Source: Candidatus Cloacimonadota bacterium
GTDB lineage: Bacteria; Cloacimonadota; Cloacimonadia; Cloacimonadales; TCS61
NCBI GenBank assembly: GCA_018645365.1
Contig: JABGOP010000015.1
Location: forward strand, 1-41,476
Reading direction: 5' to 3'
DNA: 41,476 nucleotides
Numbering within the stretch: position 1 is the stretch's first letter; every line of letters starts with the position of its first letter. This document shows, piece by piece, positions 11,260 to 19,992 of this stretch. Below the pieces are notes generated by a model. It had not been told where the DNA came from. It saw only the letters and a program-made list of their open reading frames with translations, and searched no databases. A program made the position numbers and the translations under genes.

Positions 11260-11634
11260 GTGCCAACAATTAATCAGTTAGTACGAAAAGGACGCAAGAA
11301 GATTGCAAAGAAGAAGAAAAATAGAGCTTTGGAATCATGTCCACAAAGAAGAGGTGTCTGCACCAGAGTTTACACGACCACACCCAAAAAGCCGAATTCA
11401 GCGTTGCGTAAAGTTGCGAGAGTTCGTCTCACGAATGGTCATGAAGTTACGGTTTACATTCCAGGTGAAGGACACAATTTACAAGAGCATAGTATTGTGC
11501 TCGTTAGAGGCGGAAGAGTAAAAGACCTTCCAGGCGTTAGATACCATATCGTTCGTGGCGCACTTGATACAGCAGGTGTTGATAACCGAACACAATCTCG
11601 TTCCAAATACGGAACTAAACGACCCAAAAAATAG
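11260..11634 (+). CDS. rpsL: 30S ribosomal protein S12
   Basis: [15 protein letters not shown]...[22 protein letters not shown]...[14 protein letters not shown]. Confidence 0.98.
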   Translation: MPTINQLVRKGRKKIAKKKKNRALESCPQRRGVCTRVYTTTPKKPNSALRKVARVRLTNGHEVTVYIPGEGHNLQEHSIVLVRGGRVKDLPGVRYHIVRGALDTAGVDNRTQSRSKYGTKRPKK

Positions 11635-11643
11635 GAGAATCAG

Positions 11644-12111
11644 ATGAGAAGAAGAAAAGTACTTGAAAGACAAATCCTGCCTGATCCAAAATTTGGTGAT
11701 AAAAGATTGAGTCGTTTCATCAACACAGTTATGAAAAGCGGAAAAAGAAGCCTCGCCGAAAAAATCGTTTACGGAGCTTTCGATATTTTAGAAGAAAAAA
11801 CTAAGAAACAACCGCTTGAAGTTTTTAATCAAGCTGTGGAAAACGCAAGACCACTTATCAAGGTGGTTTCTCGTAGAATTGGTGGTTCAAACTATCAAGT
11901 TCCAACCGAAGTTTCATCGAAAGATGCACAAGCGTTGGCTTTCCGTTGGCTTATCGATTTTGCACGCAAGCGTTCAGAAAAAACAATGGTTGAAAGACTT
12001 GCAGGTGAACTTTTATCAGCTTATAACAAAGATGGAGCAACCATTAAAAAACGAGAAGATGTTCACAAAATGGCAGAAGCAAACAAAGCTTTTGCTCATT
12101 TTAGATTCTAA
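11644..12111 (+). CDS. rpsG: 30S ribosomal protein S7
   Basis: MRRRKVLERQILPDPKFGDKRLSRFINTVMKSGKRSLAEKIVYGAFD. Confidence 0.98.
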   Translation: MRRRKVLERQILPDPKFGDKRLSRFINTVMKSGKRSLAEKIVYGAFDILEEKTKKQPLEVFNQAVENARPLIKVVSRRIGGSNYQVPTEVSSKDAQALAFRWLIDFARKRSEKTMVERLAGELLSAYNKDGATIKKREDVHKMAEANKAFAHFRF

Positions 12112-12114
12112 ATT

Positions 12115-14202
12115 ATGTCAGATTTGTCCAATATAAGAAATATTGGCATAATTGCTCATATTGATGCCGGCAAAACAACAACAACCGAAAGGATGTTGTT
12201 CTACACCGGCATCATTCATAAAATGGGCGAAGTCCACGACGGAAATGCTGTTATGGACTGGATGGATCAGGAAAAAGAACGCGGCATTACAATAACTTCC
12301 GCCGTCACAAAATGTTTTTGGCAAAATAAACAAATAAATATTATTGATACACCCGGTCATGTGGATTTTACTGCCGAAGTGGAGCGTTCATTACGAGTTT
12401 TAGATGGTGCTATTGGTATTTTTTGTGCCGTTGGTGGAGTGGAGCCACAATCGGAAACAGTTTGGCATCAAGCAGATAGATATGAGGTTCCGCGCATTGC
12501 TTTCATCAATAAAATGGACCGTTCAGGTGCAGATTTTGAAAATGTTGTTGACGCTATTCACGAGAGATTAACTGAATTTGCATGCCCAATTCAATTACCT
12601 ATCGGTCGCGAAGATAACCTTGAAGGACTCATCGATATCGTCTCGATGAAAGCCTATTATTATGACCAAAACACTTTGGGAATTGATTTCAAAGTAACAG
12701 ATATTCCAGAAAATTATGCGGAAAAAGCAGATGATTATCGCAATAAACTTTTGGAAATTATCGCCGAATACGACGAAGATTTGATGGAAAAATATTTGGA
12801 CGATGAAAAAATTAGCACAGAACAAGTTTCAGCAGCAATTAAAAAAGGTGTACAAAAACATCAATTTATTCCAATTTTATGTGGTTCATCTTTGAAAAAT
12901 ATTGGTACCCAAAAATTGCTCGACGCGATTTGCGATTTTCTGCCATCTCCGCTCGAAGTTCCGCCCGCAACTGGCATCCAAAAAAAAAATAAAAAAGAGA
13001 TCGAAATCAAACCCGATATTAATGGCAATTTCTCGGCCTTTGTTTTCAAAGTTCAAACTGATAAATATGTCGGAAAATTAAATTATATCCGCGTCTATTC
13101 TGGTAAAATCCGTAAAAAAGACACGATTGTAAATCAATCTTCCGAAAAAAAAGAAAGAATTGCCCGGATTTTACAGATTCATTCCAATAAAACCAAAGAC
13201 ATTGAAGAACTTCAAGCTGGTGACATCGCAGCAGTTATTGGCCCAAAAAACATTCAAACTGGTGACACAATCACCTCAATTCATCACAACATTCTCCTTT
13301 CTGAGATTTCATTTCCCTCAACGGTGATTGCTTCCGCCATTGAGCCAAAAACTAAAGCAGATAAAGACACAATGGAAGATGCTTTACGCAAATTGCAAGA
13401 AGAAGATCCAACTTTCAAAGTTTCCATCCATAAAGATACTGGACAAACACTAATTGCCGGAATGGGTGAGCTTCATTTGGAAGTAATTGTGGAACGCTTA
13501 AAAAGGGAATTTAATGTACAAGTAAATGTCGGAAACCCGCATGTAACCTACCGTGAAACGATTAAAAAAGAAGTTATTGCAGATGCAGAATTGATTCGCG
13601 AAATGGAAGGCAAGGGCCATTTTGCAATTGTTAAATTCAAACTTTCACCACTAAAAAAAGATGAAATTACGGAAGATCAAGAAAATATTTTCGTTAATTC
13701 CATTTCAGAAAACACGATTCCAAAAGAATATTGGAATGCCATAGAAAAAAGCGCATTGAACGCTTGTTTTGACGGTCCATTGATGAGTAGTCCCATTCAA
13801 CGCGTAAAAATAGAATTAATTGACGGAAAATACAACGAAATTGATTCTAGCGAAACCGCTTTTAGCATTGCCACTTCGATGGCACTAAGTAAGGCTTTCC
13901 GTTCCGCAGAACCACTCATTATGGAACCAATTATGTTGGTCAGCATTATTGCTCCTGAAAATTTTGTGGGGGACATTATCGGTGATATAAACTCAAAACG
14001 CGGTAAAATTGAACAAATTCGTGCGAGTAACAAAAAACAAGAAATTATCGCTGAAATCCCGATGAGCGAACTTTTTGGATACGCCACAAAATTACGCTCA
14101 ATTTCTCAAGGACGAGCAGGCTACACAATGGAATTTTTGCATTATGAAATCGTGCCGACAAATATCCAAGAAAAAATTCTCAAAAAAGTCAGAGGATACT
14201 AA
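12115..14202 (+). CDS. fusA: Translation elongation factor G (subfamily not resolved)
   Basis: [37 protein letters not shown] motifs; EF-G domains IV/V at C-terminus; directly after rpsG. Confidence 0.93.
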   Translation: MSDLSNIRNIGIIAHIDAGKTTTTERMLFYTGIIHKMGEVHDGNAVMDWMDQEKERGITITSAVTKCFWQNKQINIIDTPGHVDFTAEVERSLRVLDGAIGIFCAVGGVEPQSETVWHQADRYEVPRIAFINKMDRSGADFENVVDAIHERLTEFACPIQLPIGREDNLEGLIDIVSMKAYYYDQNTLGIDFKVTDIPENYAEKADDYRNKLLEIIAEYDEDLMEKYLDDEKISTEQVSAAIKKGVQKHQFIPILCGSSLKNIGTQKLLDAICDFLPSPLEVPPATGIQKKNKKEIEIKPDINGNFSAFVFKVQTDKYVGKLNYIRVYSGKIRKKDTIVNQSSEKKERIARILQIHSNKTKDIEELQAGDIAAVIGPKNIQTGDTITSIHHNILLSEISFPSTVIASAIEPKTKADKDTMEDALRKLQEEDPTFKVSIHKDTGQTLIAGMGELHLEVIVERLKREFNVQVNVGNPHVTYRETIKKEVIADAELIREMEGKGHFAIVKFKLSPLKKDEITEDQENIFVNSISENTIPKEYWNAIEKSALNACFDGPLMSSPIQRVKIELIDGKYNEIDSSETAFSIATSMALSKAFRSAEPLIMEPIMLVSIIAPENFVGDIIGDINSKRGKIEQIRASNKKQEIIAEIPMSELFGYATKLRSISQGRAGYTMEFLHYEIVPTNIQEKILKKVRGY

Positions 14203-14205
14203 TTT

Positions 14206-15036
14206 TTGCCACAAAACATTAAACAAATTCTTCAAATTATAATTGACAATTTCGCAAAAGCAAACATCAACACTGCCAAAATTGAAGCGGAAATCATCCT
14301 CTCTTCCGTTTTGAATTTAAAGCGTTTTGAACTTTATTTAAACCTTGATAAACCAATTTTAAAAAATGAGTTAGAAACTATTCTCACCATAATATCACGA
14401 CGGAAAAAACGAGAACCATTGCAATATATTTTGGGTGAAACCGAATTTTATGATTGCAAAATTAAAGTTAATAAATATGTTTTAATCCCACGACCAGAAA
14501 CTGAATTTTTGATAGAAAAAATAATTTTGGAAAACCCAAAAATCAAACAAATTCTCGACATCGGTACGGGCTCCGGTGCAATCGCAATAGCCCTTGCAAA
14601 ATTTCTCCCAAATTGCCAAATTGATGCAATTGACATTTCTATAAATGCACTTGAAATTGCCAAAAATAATGCAGTTAAAAATAATGTAAACATAACTTTT
14701 TCCCACTCAAATCTTTTCGAAAATGCTAATAAGCGATACAACTTAATCGTTTCTAATCCGCCTTATATTTCCAAAAATAATTTTATAGATTTACAACCTG
14801 AAATAACTAAATTTGAGCCAATTACAGCTTTGGTGGCAGGTGAAAATGGACTGTATTTTTATCGTAAAATCTTGGAAAATGCCAAAAAATATTTGACTGA
14901 TGATGGAAAAATCTATTTTGAAATTGGACATAATCAAGCAAAAATAATAAAAAATATTGCCACATTAAATGGCTTCAAAAATATTGAAATATGTCGAGAT
15001 TTAAACAATTTTGACAGAATTATGGTGATAGCTTAG
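14206..15036 (+). CDS. prmC: Peptide chain release factor N5-glutamine methyltransferase
   Basis: LQYILGETEFYDCKIKVNKYVLIPRPETEFLIEKI, DIGTGSGAIAIALAK, SNPPYI; TTG start. Confidence 0.93.
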   Translation: MPQNIKQILQIIIDNFAKANINTAKIEAEIILSSVLNLKRFELYLNLDKPILKNELETILTIISRRKKREPLQYILGETEFYDCKIKVNKYVLIPRPETEFLIEKIILENPKIKQILDIGTGSGAIAIALAKFLPNCQIDAIDISINALEIAKNNAVKNNVNITFSHSNLFENANKRYNLIVSNPPYISKNNFIDLQPEITKFEPITALVAGENGLYFYRKILENAKKYLTDDGKIYFEIGHNQAKIIKNIATLNGFKNIEICRDLNNFDRIMVIA

Positions 15037-15044
15037 GAGAATTT

Positions 15045-16295
15045 ATGGATAAATTTATTGTAACTGGTGGTAAAAAACTTGGTGGCACAATTTCAGTAAG
15101 TGGTGCAAAAAATGCTATTTTACCAATTATGACAGCCACTCTTTTGGCAAAAGGTAAATCTACTTTGACCAATGTTCCAAATCTCGTCGATATTCAAATG
15201 ATGGCAAACTTACTGCGTGCTCTCGGTGCCAAAGTTGAGTTTGAGAATGACACAATTACCATCGATTCTACTCGCGTAAATTCCCACAAAGCACCTTACG
15301 AATTGGTTTCAAAAATGCGTGCATCTATCTATGTTTTGGGGCCACTTTTGGCTATTTTTGGAAAAGCAAAAGTTTCTTTTCCTGGCGGTTGTGCCATTGG
15401 AACACGACCAGTAGACTTGCATTTGAAAGCAATGGAAACTTTTGGCACTAAAATAAAAATCGAGAATGGGTATATTTTAGCAAATTGCAAACTGTTAAAA
15501 GGTGCAGAAATCTTTTTTGAAAAAGTGAGCGTCGGAGCTACTTGCAACGCTCTGATGACCGCTGTTTTAGCTAATGGAACAACGACCATTTACAACGCTG
15601 CAAAAGAACCAGAGATAGCTAATTTGATTGATTTTCTCAATAAAATGGGTGCCAAAATAGAAGGACAAAATTCATCCACTTTGAAAATTTTTGGAGTTAA
15701 AAATTTACAACCAATTGCAATGAAAATGATGCCAGATAGAATTGAAGCGGGAACTTTTTTAATCGCAGCAGCAACCACGAATACCCAAATTATTGTTCAA
15801 AATTGTAGCGCAACACACCTTCAAATTCTCATCAATAAGTTACGAGAAGTTGGTTGCACCATAAAAATCAATGAAAATAGTATTGAGCTAATGCCTCCAA
15901 AAATAATCAAAGCAGTAGATATTCAAACCTTGCCATATCCAGGTTTTCCAACCGATTTACAAGCTCAATTTATGGCTTTGATGACGCTCTCTAACGGAAC
16001 ATCAATTATTGAAGACACGATTTTCCCAGACAGATTTATCCATGTTGCGGAACTGAATCGGCTCGATGCAAATATCAAAATAAATAAAAATATCGCGACG
16101 GTAACCGGTGTGAAAAAACTAAGTGGTGCTGAAATTATGGCTTCCGATTTGCGAGCCAGTGCAGCGTTAGTCATAGCGGGTTTAGCAGCAAAAGGTGAGA
16201 CCACCATTTCACGCATCTATCATATCGACCGAGGTTACGATAAAATTGAAGAAAAATTACAAAAAATCGGGGCAAATATCACAAGAGTAAAATAA
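15045..16295 (+). CDS. murA: UDP-N-acetylglucosamine 1-carboxyvinyltransferase
   Basis: ISVSGAKNAILPIMTATLLA, FPGGCAIGTRPVDLHLKAME (active-site Cys loop). Confidence 0.96.
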   Translation: MDKFIVTGGKKLGGTISVSGAKNAILPIMTATLLAKGKSTLTNVPNLVDIQMMANLLRALGAKVEFENDTITIDSTRVNSHKAPYELVSKMRASIYVLGPLLAIFGKAKVSFPGGCAIGTRPVDLHLKAMETFGTKIKIENGYILANCKLLKGAEIFFEKVSVGATCNALMTAVLANGTTTIYNAAKEPEIANLIDFLNKMGAKIEGQNSSTLKIFGVKNLQPIAMKMMPDRIEAGTFLIAAATTNTQIIVQNCSATHLQILINKLREVGCTIKINENSIELMPPKIIKAVDIQTLPYPGFPTDLQAQFMALMTLSNGTSIIEDTIFPDRFIHVAELNRLDANIKINKNIATVTGVKKLSGAEIMASDLRASAALVIAGLAAKGETTISRIYHIDRGYDKIEEKLQKIGANITRVK

Positions 16296-17410
16296 TGAAA
16301 AAAGAATTCCGTAAATTAGGTGGCATTATTATTATATTTTTGGCACTTTACTTTTTGCCATTTAATAGAGAAATAGTTAAAGATGTTTTTTTTAATGGCT
16401 TGATTTTACTTCAAAATTACGCACGCGAGCATGTTTTACTTTGCTTAATTCCTGCATTTTTTATTGCAGGTGGAATTTTAGTTTTCGCCAAAAAAGACGC
16501 CATTCTTAAATATTTGGGTGCAAACACAAGTAAGTGGATTTCGTATCCAATCGCTTCCATCTCGGGCGGAGTTTTAGCTGTTTGTTCTTGCACAATTTTA
16601 CCACTTTTTGCGGGTATTTGGAAACGTGGCGCCGGCATCGGACCAGCTACTACATTTCTTTACGCTGGACCAGCCATTAACATCGCCGCCATTTTTTTAA
16701 CAGGCACCGTTCTCGGTTGGGAATTATCATTTGTGCGTTTAGCATTTTCCATTATTGGTGCCATTATTATTGGGTTTTTGATGGACAAATTTTTCCGTGA
16801 AAAACATAATGAAAAAACATTTATCATCACTGATGAAAAACTGCAATTTTCCAAAATTGATATTATGTTATTTTTCTTGTTGCAACTTGCCTTTCTCGTA
16901 ACGGGCAGTCTCCCCATCAACTCCATCTTAAAGCTGATTTTAATGCCACTTTATATCATTTTACTACTCATTTTAATTTTTCTGAAATTTGATAAAAATC
17001 ACAACAAATTATGGATTTCAGAAACTTGGGATTTTACCAAAAAAATATTGCCCTTACTTTTTTTAGGAATTTTCATTGCTGGTATTCTTTTTCAACTAAT
17101 TCCACAAAATACCGTTCAAAAATTTTTAGGACAAAATCGTCTCTTTTCTAATTTTTTTGCGTCTGTTTTTGGAGCTTTAATGTACTTCGCCACGCTAACA
17201 GAAGTCCCAATAATAAAAGAACTTATGAGGCTTGGAATGGGCAAAGGTCCGGCTTTATCACTCTTTCTTTCCGGCTATTCACTCAGCTTACCAAACATGA
17301 TTGTAATCACAAAACTGATGGGCTTCAAAAAAGCAATTTCCTACATTTTGCTCATCGTGTTATACTCTACTATAGCTGGTTTTATTTACGGTAATTTCAT
17401 GTTTCAATAA
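16295..17410 (+). CDS. ArsP/DUF318-type permease
   Basis: Polytopic protein with CSCTILPLFAGIWKRGAGIGPATTFLYAGPAINIAAI and a repeated half with LSGYSLSLPNMIVI; overlaps murA stop. Confidence 0.85.
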   Translation: MKKEFRKLGGIIIIFLALYFLPFNREIVKDVFFNGLILLQNYAREHVLLCLIPAFFIAGGILVFAKKDAILKYLGANTSKWISYPIASISGGVLAVCSCTILPLFAGIWKRGAGIGPATTFLYAGPAINIAAIFLTGTVLGWELSFVRLAFSIIGAIIIGFLMDKFFREKHNEKTFIITDEKLQFSKIDIMLFFLLQLAFLVTGSLPINSILKLILMPLYIILLLILIFLKFDKNHNKLWISETWDFTKKILPLLFLGIFIAGILFQLIPQNTVQKFLGQNRLFSNFFASVFGALMYFATLTEVPIIKELMRLGMGKGPALSLFLSGYSLSLPNMIVITKLMGFKKAISYILLIVLYSTIAGFIYGNFMFQ

Positions 17411-17427
17411 CTAATTTAAGAGGATTT

Positions 17428-17664
17428 ATGAAGATAAAAATTTTGGGAACTGGCTGCAAAAAATGTAATGAATTGGATACAAATGTAAGGGAATGTGTGA
17501 AACTTTATAATTTGGACATCGCCATTGAAAAAATTAACGAGATTAACGATATTTTAGATTTCGGTGTAATGACAATTCCAGCACTGGTGATCGATGAAAA
17601 AGTAGTTTCCGTTGGAAAAGTTTTATCATCAGAAACCATTAAAACTATCATTGACACACAATAA
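17428..17664 (+). CDS. Small redox-active disulfide (thioredoxin-fold) protein
   Basis: 78 aa, MKIKILGTGCKKCNELDTNVRECVK CxxC motif and cis-Pro-like VMTIPALVIDEKVVSVGKVL. Confidence 0.88.
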   Translation: MKIKILGTGCKKCNELDTNVRECVKLYNLDIAIEKINEINDILDFGVMTIPALVIDEKVVSVGKVLSSETIKTIIDTQ

Positions 17665-17695
17665 AAAAAGCTCCCAACATTGGGAGCTTTTTTTT
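17663..17695. terminator. Bidirectional Rho-independent terminator between convergent units
   Basis: aaaaaaagctccca-acat-tgggagcttttttt: 7-bp GC-containing stem, A-tract upstream, T-tract downstream. Confidence 0.93.
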
Positions 17696-17703
17696 AAATT
17701 AAT

Positions 17704-18024
17704 TTATACAAGCGACTGTAATTTACTCTCGATTTTAGATTTATCTACCAAACCAATAATTTGCGATTGAACCTTTCCATCTTTGAAAAAAAGTAAAGTT
17801 GGAATCGACATAACTTGATATTCTGCGGCAACTGTTGGATTGTCATCGATGTTCAATTTTACTACTTTTGCCTTTCCTTCAAATTCCGCAGAAATAGCTT
17901 CAACAGTAGGGGTAAGTGCACGACAAGGACCGCACCATGGTGCCCAAAGATCAACTAAAACTGGAATTTCTGATTTTAAAACTTCTTGCTCAAATGTATC
18001 ATTACTTACTTCTAATATAGCCAT
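17704..18024 (-). CDS. trxA: Thioredoxin
   Basis: PVLVDLWAPWCGPCRALTPTVEAIS. Confidence 0.97.
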   Translation of the reverse strand: MAILEVSNDTFEQEVLKSEIPVLVDLWAPWCGPCRALTPTVEAISAEFEGKAKVVKLNIDDNPTVAAEYQVMSIPTLLFFKDGKVQSQIIGLVDKSKIESKLQSLV

Positions 18025-18032
18025 TTTTTCTC

Positions 18033-18305
18033 CTATTTTATCACAGCCAAAATGTCTGAACGCGAAATGATTAGATATTTTTCATTATCGAAATCAACTT
18101 CGGTACCACCATATTTTGCATATAATATTTTGTCACCAATTTTCACTATTTCTACTAATTCTTCATCCGTGCCAACCGCAATAATTTCTCCAATTAGTGG
18201 TTTTTCTTTCGCTGTGTCAGGAATAATAATTCCACCCACATTTCTTTCTTCTAGTTCTGCAATTTTAACTAAAACTCTGTCATCAATTGGTTTTAATTTC
18301 ATCAT
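18033..18305 (-). CDS. groES: Co-chaperonin GroES
   Basis: MKLKPIDDRVLVKIAELEERNVGGIIIPDTAKEKPLIGEIIAVG. The track start at 18317 overlaps the SD ggagga; start most likely 18302-18305. Confidence 0.97.
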   Translation of the reverse strand: MMKLKPIDDRVLVKIAELEERNVGGIIIPDTAKEKPLIGEIIAVGTDEELVEIVKIGDKILYAKYGGTEVDFDNEKYLIISRSDILAVIK

Positions 18306-18329
18306 TTCCTCCATCATTAATTTTTATTT

Positions 18330-18356
18330 TTAGCAGTGTCTTTTTTAGAGTGCCAA
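18330..18356. promoter_or_regulatory. CIRCE-like (HrcA operator) element upstream of groES
   Basis: ttagcagtg-N9-gagtgccaa against the consensus TTAGCACTC-N9-GAGTGCTAA: 15/18 arm matches, exact 9-nt spacer, located between hisS stop and groES start; TTGACG -35-like hexamer just upstream on the minus strand. Confidence 0.85.
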
Positions 18357-18364
18357 TTTTTCCG

Positions 18365-19633
18365 TCAAGATTTTTTTGAAGTAATTATTGCTTCAATTAT
18401 TTTATCTCTTTTAACATTTTGTTGTTCACTCGTAAACATATTTTTTAGGATAATTTCATTATTTTTCAATTCATTTTCTCCTAAAATCAAGCAAAATTTC
18501 ACACCTTTTTTATTTGCTTCTTTCATTTGAGCATTCATTGAAATTTTATCTGGGTTAAACTCACACGAAATTCCATTTTTTCGCAAATTTGAAATAATTT
18601 TCACACTTTCATATTTTGTGTTTTCACCTAAATTTACAAAATACACTTCTGGTTTCTGTTCCATACCGAAGATAATGTTTTCGTTTTCTAATGAAAGTAA
18701 CAACCGTTCAAAACCACCGGCAAAACCAATCCCCGAGATATTTGCCCCACCTAATTGCTGCACCAATTTACTGTATCGACCGCCACCAATTAAGGTATTT
18801 TGTGCGCCTAAATTTGTATCAATAATCTCGAATGCCGTTTGAGCGTAATAATCTAACCCGCGTACTATTTTTGGATTTATCACAAATGGTATCTGCATTT
18901 CAGAAAGATATTTTTGAATTGCTGAAAAATGTGTTTTGCAATCTTCATCGAGATAATCGAGCATTGAAGGTGCGTCTTTTGCAATTGTTTTGCAGTTTTT
19001 CACTTTACAATCTAAAACGCGTTTCGGATTCTTCTCTAACCTTGTTTTACAATCTGAACAAAGTTCATTCAGATGTTTTGAAAAGTACTTTTTAAGGGCA
19101 ATATCATACTCTTTTGTACAATTCTCACAACCAATACTGTTGATTTGTAGCTCAAAATTTTGGAGTCCCAACTCTTTTAAAAAATGAAAAGCAAATGCAA
19201 TAACTTCTGCATCAATAAAAGGATTTTCGCTACCAATATTTTCAATTCCATATTGGTAAAACTGGCGGTATCTCCCTTTTTGTGGACGGTCATATCGAAA
19301 CATGGGACCGAGGTAATATAGTTTAGCAGAATTAGGTTTCAAATGCAGACCGTTCTCCACAAAAGAACGCACAACTGGTGCTGTCCCTTCTGGTCGCAAT
19401 GCAAGTTCACGCCCTTTTTTATCTTGAAATTTATACATTTCCTTCTCAACGATGTCAGAAGTATCCCCGACACTGCGTTCAAAAATTTCGCTATTTTCAA
19501 AAATGGGTGTAACTATTTCTCTGTAATTAAAAAGCTGAGTGGTTTGTCTAAATGTTTTCGTAATATACTGCCATTTAAAGCTTTCTTCTGGCAAAATATC
19601 AAAAGTTCCTCGTGGTACTTTGTATTTTTTCAT
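18365..19633 (-). CDS. hisS: Histidyl-tRNA synthetase
   Basis: YKVPRGTFDILPEES, LRPEGTAPVVRSFVENG, GGGRYSKLVQQLGG. Confidence 0.97.
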   Translation of the reverse strand: MKKYKVPRGTFDILPEESFKWQYITKTFRQTTQLFNYREIVTPIFENSEIFERSVGDTSDIVEKEMYKFQDKKGRELALRPEGTAPVVRSFVENGLHLKPNSAKLYYLGPMFRYDRPQKGRYRQFYQYGIENIGSENPFIDAEVIAFAFHFLKELGLQNFELQINSIGCENCTKEYDIALKKYFSKHLNELCSDCKTRLEKNPKRVLDCKVKNCKTIAKDAPSMLDYLDEDCKTHFSAIQKYLSEMQIPFVINPKIVRGLDYYAQTAFEIIDTNLGAQNTLIGGGRYSKLVQQLGGANISGIGFAGGFERLLLSLENENIIFGMEQKPEVYFVNLGENTKYESVKIISNLRKNGISCEFNPDKISMNAQMKEANKKGVKFCLILGENELKNNEIILKNMFTSEQQNVKRDKIIEAIITSKKS

Positions 19634-19676
19634 TAATCCTCTTAAAAAATATTCAATTTTAACATTAAATTAAAAA

Positions 19677-19941
19677 TGTGTGCACCTGCATTTGACACCT
19701 ATTTTCAAACGAAAATTGACAGCCAACTCAAATCAAGTAGACCAACGGCACATCGCAAATTCCAATTAGTGCTGCTTCCTTCCAGATCTGACACGATTCT
19801 CGGCTCACAATTGCGTTGGGCTTGACTCTCAACATCGCTTATCAAACTCGCCAGAAAAATCAGCATTCTCATGCAGGCATTCTGCCCCACTATAGCGGAT
19901 TGAGGGTTACAGGACACCGCTAATTCCCCGCATAGCACACA
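19677..19941 (-). ncRNA. ffs: Signal recognition particle RNA, large bacterial form with Alu domain
   Basis: Minus strand reads tgtgtgctatgcggggaattagcggtgtcctgtaacc...tccgctatagtggggcagaatgcctg...gtgtcagatctGGAAGGAAGCAGCactaa...gcacaca-TTTTT; ends pair tgtgtgc/gcacaca. Confidence 0.95.
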
Positions 19942-19947
19942 GTGTGT

Positions 19948-19976
19948 AATTTTTTTGAATCGTTTTTTTGTGTCAA
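19948..19976 (-). promoter_or_regulatory. Promoter for SRP RNA
   Basis: Minus-strand TTGACA (19971-19976), 17-nt spacer, aaaatt (19948-19953); the hexamers fall at about -35 and -10 of the SRP RNA 5' end deduced from its terminal helix. Confidence 0.65.
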
Positions 19977-19992
19977 GTTTAGAAATATAAGA

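Noticed and set aside
11816-12136. 106-aa plus-strand ORF overlapping rpsG and the fusA start
   Set aside because: Alternate frame of rpsG, with no homology-like features
18343-18358. Sigma-54-like TTGGCAC on the minus strand upstream of groES
   Set aside because: The expected TTGC at -12 is absent (aaaaga instead); the sequence is fully explained as an arm of the CIRCE-like site
19705-19938. 77-aa ORF on minus strand
   Set aside because: Lies inside the SRP RNA; no protein-like signature and the nucleotide sequence matches SRP RNA domains
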